Positions 38,519 through 51,312 are shown, numbered from the stretch's first letter. The stretch: 64,000 nt of DNA from Euwallacea fornicatus (GCF_040115645.1 NC_089541.1:5642001-5706000), one strand, 5' to 3'. Translations and numbers: made by a program. The notes: generated by a model from the letters alone, not told the origin.

Positions 38519-40140
38519 CCTCGTACGGGCGGAGTGGGGATTAACTTTTTAGTTTCACATGGCCCCCCAATTTTTTTACAGATTCATAGAATACAACTAG
38601 AAATAAGAAAAGTTTGTGCAAAATGTTTTTCTCGATTCATGCTAGAAACCGCTAATAAACAAAATTCAAACCTTATTTTAAATGCCAACCTCCGTTAAAA
38701 AAAAAATTCTGTGGGACAAAAAGTTGTTTTTATAATAATATGTGATAAATAGAAGAAATAACAGAAACAAATAAAACATCTAGTTTTAAACCTTCTGTTT
38801 TTAATACTGCTCCGCGATGGACCGCAGAAGTGAAAATCGAAATGGTTTTCGTGTATGGGGAAGCTGGTGGGCCTTTAGGTGATGTCGATCTCTACGCTTA
38901 GTGTTTTCTTGAAAGACTACGATCACGGACTTTTTTCTAACTTATGATTAAAAGAAAATAGTGAAGACACTAGTAGTAGTAAGTCAGTAAATCGGTAGTA
39001 GGTAGTAAGTAAATCATAAAAAAACTCGTCCAACTGTCGTGTATAAGAAAAACTATCAAATTGCAGTTTTTGACGCTAAAGTTTTTTATTGCCATGTGCG
39101 ATCAAAAAAAATATCAGAATTATCAAAAATTTCTCATACGAGTTTCTGGAGAATGCTGAGAATGTCCAAGTTTCATCCTTATCATATCTCTACACCAAGA
39201 GCTCCATACCGTAGATCTTCAAAATCGTTTAGACTTTTGTGAATGAGCATCTAGGCAGATAGAACGAAATACCTACTTTTTCCGTTGTGTATTATTCTGT
39301 GACAAGACGTCATTTACCAATAATAGTACAGTTAATAGGCACAACATGCTTTACTGGGGTGTTGAAAATTCGCATTGACTTCGATAAGTTGAGCACCAGC
39401 ATCCTTGGAGTCTCTATATATGGTGTGGAATCTTTGGAAGTAAAGTTATCGACCCCCACATACTTGAAAGCAACTTGAATGTTGGTGGTAATGGTGAACT
39501 GCACCGAAGTATTTTAGAAAACGAACTGTCCATACTGCTCCAGGTCTTAAAGTTAGAAGTGCCTCAGAACATGCAGTTTCACATAGCCCACTCTACTGAT
39601 ATGGAACGGGAAATTTTTAATCGCAATTTTAACGGTCAATAGATCTGCAGATCTGGTTCAGTGAATTGGCCCGTTAGATCTCCAGACCTTACTTCGCCTG
39701 ATTTCTTTTTGTGGAGATATCTCAAAGGTCAGCTTTATATAAAGAAATACCAACGACATACGAGGATATGTTGCGGCGAATTATAAACGTTTGTGCCAAT
39801 ATTCCGGAAGACGCCTTTGGCAGATGCGAAGAGTCCTTTCAACCACGGCTTTAGTGTATTGAAGTTCAGAGACACCATTTTGAGCGTTTACTTTGAATAA
39901 AATCTATTCAAAAATTTATGTTTTCGTTCCTTCTAAAGCAGGTATCATCAAACTTTTCGATAAATAATAAGCAAAAGACAAATTCAATTGAATTTCGTTA
40001 ATTATAATGTTTTCCAACATGAATCAAATAAAATGTTTCAGACAAATTTTTCTTATTTTCAGGCGTATTACTCGAATCTGCAAAAAAGAACGGTTGCGAT
40101 TTAAAATTAAAAAGTTAACCCCCGCTCCGCCCACACAGGG
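38519..40140 (+). mobile_element. Near full-length decayed mariner-type transposon
   Basis: The first ~150 bases (GGGCGGAGTGGGGATTAACT...) match the reverse complement of the last ~150 (GGGCGGAGCGGGGGTTAACT...) with clear divergence. At about 1.6 kb it has room for a complete transposase, of which start, middle and end pieces are still readable. No clear TA duplication remains. It lies about 95 bases from the element ending at 38422. Confidence 0.75.
38810..39900 (+). pseudogene. Mariner-type transposase, multiply broken
   Basis: Readable pieces on the plus strand: WTAEVKIEMVFVYGEAGGPL and DVDLYA at 38813-38900 (the N-terminal helix-turn-helix with the YGE motif), FHIAHSTDMEREIFNRNFNG near 39570, and SVNWPVRSPDLTSPDFF, LWRYLKGQLY near 39655-39740. 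After frame breaks the tail ends around 39900. The order and spacing fit a roughly 350-residue transposase. Several stops and shifts make it non-functional. Confidence 0.75.
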
Positions 40141-40372
40141 GATGGAGAAGACGCAACTTTAGCATCCAGAAAAAGATTATCGACCAAATCCTTAACCTTA
40201 GGTGACTAAACATTATTACAAGCCAAACTTATAAGCTACATCTGGAAGTATTCCAACATGGGCTGGTCGACGAAAAAACGAAGCGGGGTTGTCTTGTTAA
40301 GCAAAGTGGCTTCAGCATTGTCGAGTCGTAATGATTGTTCTTTCACCTTTTCTACAGTGGTAGTGGTTTTGT

Positions 40373-40656
40373 TATTTTTGTCATGTGTGTGCGTTCATAT
40401 GGTAATTGGTTTGTAAAATTCTTAAATATACATAAATATAATCATTAATAAAATGTAAAGAAACAAAAAGAAGAAAATATATTTCTGGAAATGTTCCAAC
40501 AGAACGGTTATAGGAAAGAACAAATGACATTGTGTTGTTTGTCTCATAAGACAAAGAGGGTTCAGGATGGTCCAGTTGCAACAACTGTCTTTCCATCTTG
40601 TCTGAATTTTTTGCAATATTCCAGTTATTCTTGTCATGTGTGTGCGTTTGTGTCGT
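40373..40656. repeat. Two direct copies of a ~25-base motif
   Basis: GTTATTTTTGTCATGTGTGTGCG near 40372 and GTTATTCTTGTCATGTGTGTGCG near 40625, about 250 bases apart, inside the retrotransposon relic. Probably a small tandem duplication or slippage product. Confidence 0.75.
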
Positions 40657-41165
40657 AATTGAATGGATGGATTGTATAGCGACTTGTCGGAGTGCCTTAT
40701 CTTTGTAACGAATCTTAATAAAATTTGATTTATTATTTGTATGCATTGTTGAGTCTTTTCCGTGGCATTTGTCCGCAGTATGTGTCCGTAGTCTAACAAT
40801 GGTCCGCAGATGGACTTGCATATTTTTGGGTGCAACTTGTGTACTGATCTCTTTATCGTCTAAGCGTCAGCAGTAGAAAATGTTTTGTCTCTTTAATAAT
40901 TTGTGTTCTCATGTTTCCAACTTGCTTAGTGATTTTCAGTTTTTTATCGATTGATATTCCCAAGTATTTTACGTCAGAATTTCGTTTAGTTGTGTAACCG
41001 TCTGCTATTAAAATTATAGATTCTGGTTTAATTTGGGTTCTTGAGAGCAGAAGTTGGTTTCTCGAAGCATTTGATGCAAGCTTCCAAGAACTATTGTGAG
41101 CCTATTGCAATATACATGCTGTTTTGTCTACACATTTTTTGTCCTTCAAGCCATGGATGTCTATA
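40420..41165 (-). pseudogene. Non-LTR retrotransposon reverse transcriptase tail
   Basis: On the minus strand the pieces NASRNQLLLSRTQI, KPESIILIADGYTTKRN, SDVKYLGISIDKKLKITKQV and ICKSICGPLLDYGHILRT follow one another. This order (N-A-x-KT-x-x-L-x-FS, then VKYLGxxxDxKL, then a helix ending PxLxYG) is typical of the end of the reverse transcriptase and thumb of Jockey/I-type LINE elements. The palm with the catalytic YADD is not visible (a decayed VDKTACI may be its remnant). Stops and shifts make it dead. No poly-A tail or target duplication was identified. Confidence 0.7.
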
Positions 41166-41519
41166 CACACTCCGCCATAAAATGAAATTATTTTCTCTAG
41201 AGTATACATAATATTAATATTTTTCCGATAATTTCTTCATATCTCAGTGAGCATTAAAATGGTGCCAAAATACAATATTCAAAACAATTAGGGGATATTA
41301 TGTTATTTATGAATATAATTTCTTTTATTCAATTTTACCCGCCTATTTCCTTTAAGTAGGTTTCTGTCGATTTTCCATGTTTTAACTTAAACTCTCACAA
41401 AGAATATTAAAGGGCATTTAAGCGCTACTTAAGCATCAGTCAAATTTTTTGGTATTCGGGAATAAGAGGTGTGCAATTTTTTTATTTCATCATTCCTACA
41501 ATGAACGAACAACATTAAT

Positions 41520-42523
41520 TGAAAGGAAGTGAGACATGGAGACCCGTAGGGCAACTCGAAGCTAGGCGAACGCAGACGCATGTTGCCCAAGTGTTTAATG
41601 TCAGCCAAAATGTAGTTTCAAGATTGTGAAATCGATTTCTTGAAACATGAAATGTTAGAAAACCAGGAGAAAATCGACCATCAACAACAACGTCCAGAGA
41701 AGATCGATTTCTCCATTTGCTCACGAGAAGAAATCGCAATGTCAATGCGACCTTTCTTAGAAGCGACTTTGCTCGTGGTACCAGCAGGCTTGTATGTACT
41801 CAAACCATAAGAAATAGACCTCACAATGTCGGATTTTATCCGCGAAAACCAATAGTGTGTATTCCACTCACTGTGGAACACAAAAGAGCAAGAGGAGCAT
41901 GAGCTGAACTTCATAGAAATTGGACTTGTAATGACTGGGGTCAGATACTCTTCAGCGACGAATTTAGGTTCACTTTAGAACCTGATAATCGACTTGTTCT
42001 GATTTAGCATGAACGCGGCACAAGGAACAATCATCAGTTTATCAGAAAAAAAAATACTTTGAAGGAGGCGATACCATGGTAAAGGTTAGTATTAGTATTG
42101 GCGAGCATACATATCTTTATTTTATTGACAATGGTCTCTTAAACGCCAACAGGTATCTTAATGAAATTCTTCAACTTATTGTAACGCCATATGCTGGAGC
42201 AATAGGTAATCAACTCATATTTATAGACGACAATGCTCGTCCACATCGCGCTAACATCATGAACAACTGGCTGGATGAAATGAATATTGAGAGAATGACA
42301 TCGTCTGGCAATTCTCCAGATGGAAATCCAATTGAACACGTCTGGGATACTTTAGGAAGATGCGTTGCAAAAATTTACCACCTCGAAGTATTTCAGATCT
42401 TCGAAATGCACTAATTGAAGAATGGAATGAAATTTTCCAAGACTTCTTTGATAATTTAATTGAATCATTGTGGTCACAATACCAAGTCTTTTCAGCAGCA
42501 AGAGGAGCTCATAATAATTATTA
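41520..42523 (+). pseudogene. Tc1-like transposase, broken but nearly complete
   Basis: The plus strand reads, through several stops and shifts: QRRQHVAQVFNVSQNVVSRL (helix-turn-helix), KPGENRPSTTTSREDRFLHL (linker), FARGTSRLVCTQTIRNR (second helix set), WGQILFSDEFRFTLEPDNRL with the first catalytic Asp, SISIGEHTYLYFIDNGLLN, IFIDDNARPHRANIMNNWLD with the second Asp, SPDGNPIEHVWDTLGR with the catalytic Glu, and EEWNEIFQDFFDNLIESL to RGAHNNY. The open part 42076-42414 is 112 residues. The layout is a DD34E Tc1-type transposase. Its terminal inverted repeats could not be located. Confidence 0.88.
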
Positions 42524-42897
42524 AAAATTCATTTTTGTACTAAATTAACAAATCACGAATTCAAATTATATTAGATAACTATCGCCTTTCAATTTAAAAA
42601 CTTACACAGTTTTAAACAGGACTATCACAACTGGTCAAATCAAGTTTGAACAACAAGCGTTGCTTTATTTTAGCAATAAAAAACTTCAAACTACAAATCT
42701 TATGTGTTTTGATACGTTTCATGTGGCACAAAAAACCTTTAAGACTATATATTTTGGAATATCCCGTAATTGTTTTGACCAGTGTATACACAAGAGAAGC
42801 AAAATGATTATCATAGGATGCATTCATAGTAATTCTAACCGTAGCAAATTAAGTTAAAAACAAATAGCTTATTAGTGTAATTTAACTAGATTGCTAT

Positions 42898-42932
42898 ATT
42901 ATTAAACTCACCCGGATGGGGAGTTTAATAAT
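42898..42932. repeat. Perfect 12-base inverted repeat, 11-base loop
   Basis: ATTATTAAACTC and GAGTTTAATAAT flank a C/G-rich loop (ACCCGGATGGG). Confidence 0.9.
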
Positions 42933-43129
42933 GATAAGGAAGAAAATCTTCATACGAAACTATAAACTAAGTGAAGTAACTAGGTCGTGTTTTAGAGAAA
43001 TTGCACGATGCGAAACTTCTTGAAGAAGAAAGAAACTTGAAGATCTGACACCCGAACAATATACTGATTTTAACCAGAATAACTTTATAGTACATTTTAA
43101 TCATGTTTAATCATTTAATGCAGCTTTTC

Positions 43130-43310
43130 TTTCAATTCAATAGTGAGTATTTCCCCTCTTGAGCGGTTACAACTGCCATCATTCGTCTTTGCACACTTCT
43201 AATGGGACCATCGAGTAGTGCTTGAGACAATCTGCCCCATTCCTCAATCAATGCAACTTTTGTTTCTTCCCGCTTTTGAACAGCAATTTTTGACTTCATT
43301 GCTCAAAGAT
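43130..43310 (-). pseudogene. Tc1-like transposase, C-terminal remnant
   Basis: The minus strand reads VALIEEWGRLSQALLDGPIR, SVQRRMMAVVTA and, after a one-base shift, RGGNTHY. This is the C-terminal signature of Tc1-type transposases (EEW-x-x-IPQ-x-x-x-x-x-LI-x-SM-x-RR...ARGG-x-TxY). Nothing upstream of it is readable. It lies about 600 bases from the other Tc1-like relic, but on the opposite strand, so it is a separate insertion. Confidence 0.75.
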
Positions 43311-46300
43311 ATTCAGATGTAATCCATAAAATAATAGAACTAAGCAGTAAAATACACTTATACTCTCTTCCTTTTCATTGGCTGGTGTGTGTATGGTAAT
43401 GGTACACATTAAGAAGGAATGACGAAGCTGGTAATCCCTGAAACAGCGTGCATTGTTAATATGCGTACATAAACTCGCTGATTTTTTTATTGTTTATGGG
43501 ATTTACGAGAGTTAAAAAAAATAAATTTTTGTTGAAAAATTTTAAGTCGGACGTTACAGTTTAAAACGTGCAGTAATTGTGATTGCGAGTCATGCAAAAG
43601 AGGGCTTAATAATTTAAAAATTGCAATATCCAGTTAATTCTTTTATTTTAATTTTACCGATGGCACAAACATGTAATTTATTGACGTTAAAGCATTAGCA
43701 AACAAAAAAGGACCTACTATGCAGGTTGATACAAAAAGTTTCATAGAAATGGAACCATTATTATTATTAACCGTTATTCTCTCTTCGCCTTTCAATTTAT
43801 TAATAGTGAGTGTCTTTGTCGAGCATTTAATCCCTGGCGTTTAATAAAAGTATTAAACATATTATTCTATCTATCAGACTTTTTGGATCACCCTCTATAA
43901 TATATCCTTTTTTGATTTTCAGACACACCATCAATTATACATTTTATATAACTCACATGATAGGTTTTACATAAGTGAAAAAAAAGTATTGAAACTGTTA
44001 TTTTAATATTTTTTAATTACTGAACATCTTGTAGAAGATGAGGATCTTTCGATTGATTTATGGAATATTGACAAAACTAATATATAGACGAAATTTGATT
44101 ACACGCTCTCGGATCCGAATTTCCAGAAAAATTTTATAGTAGCACCATTCATTTTTGTATATATAACACGTTTTTGCAAAGTTCTTCATTTAAATATGAC
44201 GTCGTATCTTGGCTATTATAGAATATAGAATATACGTTCAAATAGCATTATTTTAGAGGCGTTGAGTTATAATTCAGTTGAGGATTTGAAATTTGTTTAC
44301 CGATGGCAACTTTTAAGTTCTAACATAACGCCATGTGGTCAAAAGGAAGGTCGTACATATTATTGGATATTCAAATAATAATTTCACTAACAGTTTTCAA
44401 AAGAGCGAACAAAATGTTTGTGTTCGATTCTTTTTTCCACGTAAATATGTATGTAACATGACATCTTCCGCTCAAAATCTGATATGGTCAACGAAATATT
44501 GAAGTTATCATTAGCCAAAATTTAGGCTAGTTTTTGACTTTCCCACTTCAATCATTTATGAGTGGAATTTCCCATTTCACTTACAGCCTTGGCTAAAGCT
44601 TACCATTGTGTTTTTAGCTGTACGTGTGCGTGATTTTGGTCTAATGATCTCATAGAACGAAACACTTGTAACCATAATATTATTATATTTTCTGAGATCA
44701 TGGCCACGTGCAACCATTTTCTATATATAATTTTTTCAGTTAATTCAATGAAGGTGTGTTCATGATAAATAGCACTATCTTTAAATTGTAATGACGAAAA
44801 ACTGACGAAAATAGAAGGAAACAACCAAGGACCCCTGGAATTCTATATCTTACTTTCGCGTTAATTATTATAAAATTTCATTAAGTTTCCATTAAATTTT
44901 AGATCGAATTTGTTTCTATTTCGTTTTTGTCTGTGAATAACAAATGAACATAATAGGGTGAGGGAAGATAAAATCAAGGAATCTAACTTTTAGTTTCATA
45001 CCAATATTTTTTGCATTTTTTCCTTTTCTGTGTTTACCTAAGATATAATATCAATTGTAAATTGCCCTTTATCCTGAGCAAAAAAAAGAAGAAATAGTTT
45101 GAAACACAGTACCAAATTTTCCGAAGTTTTGGTACTCTTTCGTTTTTCTATTTGGTTTAATGAAAATATTATAATAATGAGAAAAGAAACAAGGGGAAAA
45201 TAACTTTTTTTTTCTGTTCTAATTTCATTGTTTCAATTTGACCTTGAACTTACACCAGGTTCGTTTTTACTTATCAACCCTTCTCTAACAGTTTTCTATT
45301 ACCATAATCCATTACACAGAGGACTGATATGTTAACATAAAGCCAGGTTTTTTAATCACACACTCCACAGTGCCGCGCGCTCAGAGTTATAGAACTATTC
45401 CACATGGAAAGGGGGTGGAAAATGAGAGGGACGGGAAGTTGACAACACATTCCATTTGGCGCCATTGCCGTGGTTCTAATCGCGCTCTTATGCAGAAATA
45501 TACAATAGTCTCTGCGTGGTTGACAGTTTCGACTAATCATCTAGACAAGAACTACATGTAGCAAGCAATTGCCGACATTTCACTAAAAGCAAGGCAATTT
45601 TTTAGCCAGAAGACTGCCATGAATTAGTGTCCCTATCACGTCACTGGTGCTATTATTGCAAAACGTAAGTGCCATGGTGACGTCACATGCTCTAATTTCG
45701 CCGCCATGCATGAGTATCTCATTTGCCAAAAAGAGCTTGGAAACTTTATGTCATGTGAAAACCAACATCAAATGTTTTTGAATTTTTGGCAGAGTTTTCA
45801 CAACCGAGTTAATACTTTGCATTCCCGATATTCAATCTCGAAAGGGTTAATCAAATACCCTAATAATTTTCAATCAACTCGATTTTGTAATGAACTCGCC
45901 CACCTGTAAATCAACTACCAAACTATTATTTTGAAGCAAATTTCATGCGCATTTGGCAGGAACAATAGCTGCAATATTGTTTGTTGTGTAAAGGGACAAG
46001 CTCTAGTTGCATTGAATACGTCACGTATGAACATTAAATTACTAGGCATAATACCGCATATTGTGGTGCAAGGTTGTGTTGAAACCTATGTGTTTTTAAC
46101 GAGTTGTTTTAAATAAGATCTAAGGATTTAAACCATGTTGTACACACAACCTGTTTAAACCATTGCTTTAAACGTAATTTAACAGTGCATAAAATATATT
46201 AAAAATATTTTGTAATCAAAAACAATATGTTCGTAAGGTAAAATTTCAAAGGTCATTTTTCGGCTATCGACTCTATTATACAAGGGGATTCCAAATTCTG

Positions 46301-46394
46301 TACAAAGAATTTAGGGACTTATTTTCGAGACTTTAAATAAAAACTAAAATAGACTTTTTTTTAACGTCACTCCGCAAATGCTTAATATTTGATA
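43311..46394. other. Intergenic or intronic, no gene recognised
   Basis: A transposon-end-like TGGATCACCCTCTATAATA near 43890-43908 has no partner I could find. A GC-richer patch at 45360-45700 is open on both strands over short distances but has no recognisable domain. Confidence 0.45.
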
Positions 46395-46396
46395 TA

Positions 46397-46761
46397 CAGA
46401 GTGTTAAAGTTTTGTCATTATCAAAATTCATAATAAGCTTTGACTGCGTAATTTGAAAATCCTACGCGTTTACTGTCGAATTTGTCGAAATCCAAGACTC
46501 CTAGGAACAATACAAGCAGAAAATAGATTATGACCAAAGAAAATCAAAATAAAAAACCAGCTTTATTAAAACTTCTTACAGTGTGCCAGCACGGTTCTTG
46601 GAAGGCTTCAAATTGTACATTCATCGAAACAAAAATTAGATGAAACGTACTATCAGCTAAACTAAATTGTCAAAAAATTCAGCAGGAAACGCGTAATTGT
46701 CAAACCATGCAGCCATAATCAACAATGAATTTTCATGAAGACGATACTTTAACATCCTGTG
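46397..46761. mobile_element. MITE with ~100-base TIRs and TA duplication
   Basis: CAGAGTGTTAAAGTTTTGTC at the left end matches the reverse complement of the right end (CACAGGATGTTAAAGTATCG), and similarity continues for about 100 bases, including TACGCGTTT. TA flanks both ends (46395-46396, 46762-46763). It is 365 bases, has no coding content, and has mariner-like ends. Confidence 0.8.
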
Positions 46762-47234
46762 TATCAAAAATTAAATGCTGGAAGATCCATATTTGTAGGA
46801 AAAAAGTCTTATTTTGACATAAAAAAATACGTTCCTAATCCTTTATACTGAATTGTGAATCACTTTGCATCTAGAGGGTTCACGTTTTATAACTAGGATT
46901 TCAGGAATGATTCGAAAGGACAATCTAAGGTGGGCTGGCCTTATATGCATAGACCTAATCTAGTTCCTGTCGCATCTCAGTTATGAGGTGTCTTCAAAAG
47001 AACTTACTTCCTTAGAGTTCAAATTTTCAAAGTATTATTTCATGCCAAGTTTCCATGATACCTATGATTTTTATGATATTTGTGAGAAATCTATGATCGA
47101 TTTTCACAGCCAAAATGTAACCAGCTCAAGGGCAATAAATGACAAAAATTAACTTTACGGCGAAACGGCGACAGGTACGAAAAAACATCATGAAGTACTT
47201 TTAACTTTTACTCCAATGATTTATCCAGTGATTA

Positions 47235-47501
47235 TGTTGATTTTTTTTTAATGGGTACTTGTTTTGCTATCGCTAATTGTTGGTCCTGAATACCAATATC
47301 TCCGTCACTGAACAACCTCCTCACTCGTTAATTTGCTTTTGAAAACATTGCAGGACACCTTGTATTGTATTGCAAGTGACTATCCTGCCAAATATTTCTT
47401 AGAAACTCCTCATCTAACCACGGCATTGATATAGCCACAAAATCTGGCAAAATACCCATGATGTATTCTTTTAAATTGCCCCGGGCTCGTAAAATAGCTT
47501 T
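47235..47501 (-). pseudogene. Unidentified coding-like segment with one stop
   Basis: On the minus strand 57 codons stay open (KEYIMGILPDFVAISMPWLD, EEFLRNIWQDSHLQYNTRCP), then one TAA at 47330-47328, then 31 more codons in the same frame (RVRRLFSDGDIGIQDQQLAI). The composition is protein-like and unlike the AT-rich flanks, and the frame continues past the stop. I do not recognise the family. It may be an old gene or element fragment. Confidence 0.3.
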
Positions 47502-49446
47502 TTATTTTCCAGCTTTACGGTCTCAATAAAATCCCATAACAAATTGTGCTAAGTTGAAACGCGGTGCAGTCGAGCAAGTACAGATTTATTAAACTTTTTG
47601 TAATCACCTTTTAAGTCGTAAATTCAGCGAGAGTTAACGATGCTTTTAACTCACTGACCTTTATTAATACTCTTACCTATACTTTAATGAAGCAGAAGAG
47701 CGAAACCTTTTTAAACCATTGCAGTACTTACCTACATCGACTTTTTCGCTTTGTTGAATAAGGCCCTAAATGAAAGTACTAAATATATTACCCATCTCAT
47801 ACTAGGATCTTTGCCAAAACAATACAGCATACTGCATAGTAATGACTGCACAGTATCAATTGTTAATGCATTTTTAAGATTATTTTCCCGTAGAATTAGA
47901 TTTTTTTTTTAGTTTATAGAAAATATTTTAGGGTAGAAATTGTGAAATTTTAGTGCAACTGAGACTGTGGAAAGTTATTTCCTGTACCTTATAGGATTTC
48001 CTTTTCTCATAAAATTTCTATAAATGTTTTAAGATATTTGATACTTTATTCCCTTGCATTGAAATTATAAACTTTTGTCCGGATAATTATATCGTTTCTC
48101 AATTTATAGAAAATACCACCGAGGGCGAATCTTGAAGTTTTTCTTTGAATATAATTTTCTACTCTAAAGTTTTTAGCATAAAAATGAACGATTCACATTA
48201 ATCTTAGTATTTTTCATAATAATTATTATAGTAGAGACGTGAAGACTGACATCAATCGACAATAAAAACAAAATATTTATCGAAAATATGCAAAAATGGA
48301 AATGAACCATTATTACCATTTACCTTCACTAATAGATAGCAATCGGCAGGATCATCCCATAGGAGTTTAATTTTTTGATATGTGCATTCAATGCAATAAA
48401 CCTTTCGGCCTTCAACCCACATTTTCCTTTTTAAAAATGCAAAATATTTTTTGCAATGTTCTTAATAACAAAGGAAGCCCTCAGTATAAATTAGGGGGCC
48501 CAAAGGGTTGACGTATCCGGTGGCATCAATTTTTCAAAACAATACGCCAGGAATAGGCTTTCTACGAAACTTTCATTTATTTGCTTAATTAATTTGTTAC
48601 ATATGCGATTTCTCAATTATTCATTCTTACTTTTTCTATAAAAGTGCTATGGTGGATACGCAGGAGTATCGAGCAATATTATTTTATACAGAAATTATAA
48701 AAATAGCTACATTTCGAGATGCCAAAAATGGCTTGTATGTAAAGCTCTAGACTAAAACGTTTTTAGTCCCCTAGGGATAAGCAAACCTCGCCGCAGGATT
48801 AAAAAACCTTACTTCAGTCTCTTGATTTATAATATCCCACTTTTTCTTTGAATTATTAATTTCCTTGAAGCCACGTTATTTTGCATTAAACACTGAAACT
48901 GGAAGCGGTAAAACTGCATTTTTTTTCAGTTGATATGAAACATTGACGGGGGAAACTCTTTGAATTTGAATGCAAATGAAACTGCCAAAACAGGCACGTT
49001 TTCTCAACTTTATCTAATGTTTTGATTTCGATTTTATTCCCATTTCGTGTTTTCATGTCAATTTTAAAATATGTAAATTGTTTTTTATTTTCATAATGAA
49101 TTAAAGAAAAAGAAGAGGAAATGAGAGGTGAGTTGGCACAAAAATTAAACATTTTTGCCTCTGTATTCCCACATCGAACATGGGATCTGTTTTGCCCTTG
49201 TTTTCATCCGATTATACTTCAGTCCGAATTCAATTTCAAATTTACGTCTGGTTAATTTAAGAAAGCGTTTATACAAAAATTATCAAGTTACGTAAAGGGC
49301 CTAAAGGAACCTACTTAGAAAATAGTGAATGTCTACTTTTTTAGCCTTTCTGGAAACCTATTTTCTAAATCATACCACCAATCAGAGTAACAAACCCTTA
49401 ATCTGACCACAAATTTAATGTGTTTAACTCTCTTAATATAACTCAC
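47502..49446. other. Non-coding, AT-rich
   Basis: No gene recognised. The minus frame at 48886-49152 is unrecognised and probably chance. Confidence 0.5.
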
Positions 49447-49497
49447 CTTTTATTTTCTTCATCTTCGCAGCTTCCACAAAACACCTCAAACCGTTTT
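49447..49497 (-). other. Candidate 51-base exon with consensus splice sites
   Basis: On the minus strand, TTTTTGTTTCAG precedes and GTGAGT follows a 51-base segment that is open in two of three frames (reading NGLRCFVEAAKMKKIK or KRFEVFCGSCEDEENK). Both splice sites are close to consensus. Joined to the acceptor at 14612, it would give frame-compatible ATG AAG AAA ATA AAA G|AG AAC ACC ACC TCA ATG, so it could be a distant 5' exon of the octopamine receptor; this is only an inference. It could equally be an exon of another gene whose introns cover this window. Confidence 0.35.
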
Positions 49498-51312
49498 CTG
49501 AAACAAAAATGACTACATGAAGACCAATAATTATAAATATTGCAATGCAGGCATCAGAGAGCCAACAAAAAGGAGAAGGCGTGGACTACGTGTCCAGCAT
49601 TCGAATCCACTCATGATTTACCCATCACAGAAAACGCTCTAAAAGACATTGCCCAATTTGCTTTATGATCTCTACGAATCACAATATTCCATAAATTTAT
49701 AGTCATCCAAAGCAACTCTCATTTCCATTTTCCATTAGGCGATCTCGCAAAGTTCAAAGGGATTTTAAATTCCACCCGCCCGGAACGTCGCTCGATGACC
49801 AAGGGCCTGTATAGCCGTGTAGTGACCAAATGAGAGCGTTAATTTTAATTGCAGTAGGGCTTATTTCTATTGTGTTTTTTTTGTGTTTTGAAGGTGGATT
49901 AATCGAGTAAAAAATTCCAGTTTCAGTGCGACGAATTGTGTAAAGGAGGTCACATTTTCCATGAACGTACCGGGTAAATTATTATCAGACTCCAACCTAC
50001 TTCCTGCGAAGGTAGACGTGCATTGTTTGTAAATAGCATGCAGATGTGGAAAATTCTGGTATATTTACCGTTAAAATCTGCGTTAAAATATGTATTAGCT
50101 CGGAAACTTGAGGGTTATAAATAGAACACTGTGGGTAGATGTCTAGAAACTATAGTTATCAATAAAGTAGAGCTCAAGCAAGATGTCTTTGCAACATTTA
50201 TGTGCTAAAAAAATTCACTACGCTGGCCGCATTTAAGCATTAAACGTTAAAACTTGCCGTCTTTTAAGTGAAACACCTGTGATGGTCCCCTAGGGAAACT
50301 TTTCCTTTTATTTCTGCCTTGTATTTTGTGTGCCAACAAGGCGAGATTCCATACAAAAACTGATGCTACATTCAAGTCGTGCGATCAGCATTAAAAAGAA
50401 ACAATTTATAACTCGACATGCTTTTTGTACATAAATTTAAATTTGATAATTTACCTGTAACATCGACTACATATGCACATAGGAGACGCCATCTTTTAAG
50501 CAAATTCATATCTTTTAGTGTGCTCAGGGAGTTTTACCTCCTGAAACTTCATCCGTTGGGAGGTATCAAAGATAAATTTTAATTTATTCAATTTATCATA
50601 GTGCAATCAGTTAGATAGTCAGTTAACTCTGGAGTCTTTATGTCGTTATAAGTTTTAATTAATTATATTTATGAAAAATTTATTTCTACCTAACAAAAAT
50701 TAGTTCTAAATAAATATGTGGATTTTCCACATTTTTTATAGTTTGAAGTAAATTTTCAATGGAAGAAGCATAAGTTAATTATAATTCTATACGAACTCAC
50801 AACTGAAGTTCCTCAACTTTTCGTTTTTCTACATATCTTTTGCTGCCAATTTGAACACCTCATATTGTAGATTTGCATCGTATGAATTTCAGTCACGTAC
50901 ACTGTAAGATGAGGCTGATTCCTCTGCGATAATTTACCTTATTTACGGATGAAGAATATGTTTTTCTGGAATAAAGACTCTATACCGTATTCTCCCCATG
51001 TTTCGCGTATGCCTTTAAGCCATTTTTTGCAAAGTTCGGGAAACCAATAAGTGAGAGCGGTAGAAGTATTGGTTTTTAAATTAATTTCGTTGCCTGGGTT
51101 GGAGGAGTGATATTCATTAACTTCAATGGGCTGATAATACTTTATTTATGAAAATGGGAAGTGAGCTTAGCGGGATAATTTTAATAGAGTTTTGGTACAG
51201 AATATTCAATATTAAATTGTGAAATATTACTCTGAATATAACAATTACTTTCCTACCAAGTGCAAGAGAGGCTTTCCGCAAGAAATAGGAAAAAAAATTT
51301 TTCTACAACCCG
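49498..51312. other. Non-coding, no gene recognised
   Basis: No open frame with a recognisable domain on either strand. The frame at 51260-51454 overlaps the inverted repeat of the next element and is not a gene. Confidence 0.5.

Noticed and set aside
29915..42990. Shared GAAGTAACTAGGTCG near 29936 and 42973
   Set aside because: The match is 15 bases with no extension on either side, so not a supported repeat.
3403..45690. TGACGTCA (CRE-like) sites near 3403 and 45678
   Set aside because: Eight-base matches far from any supported promoter; expected by chance.
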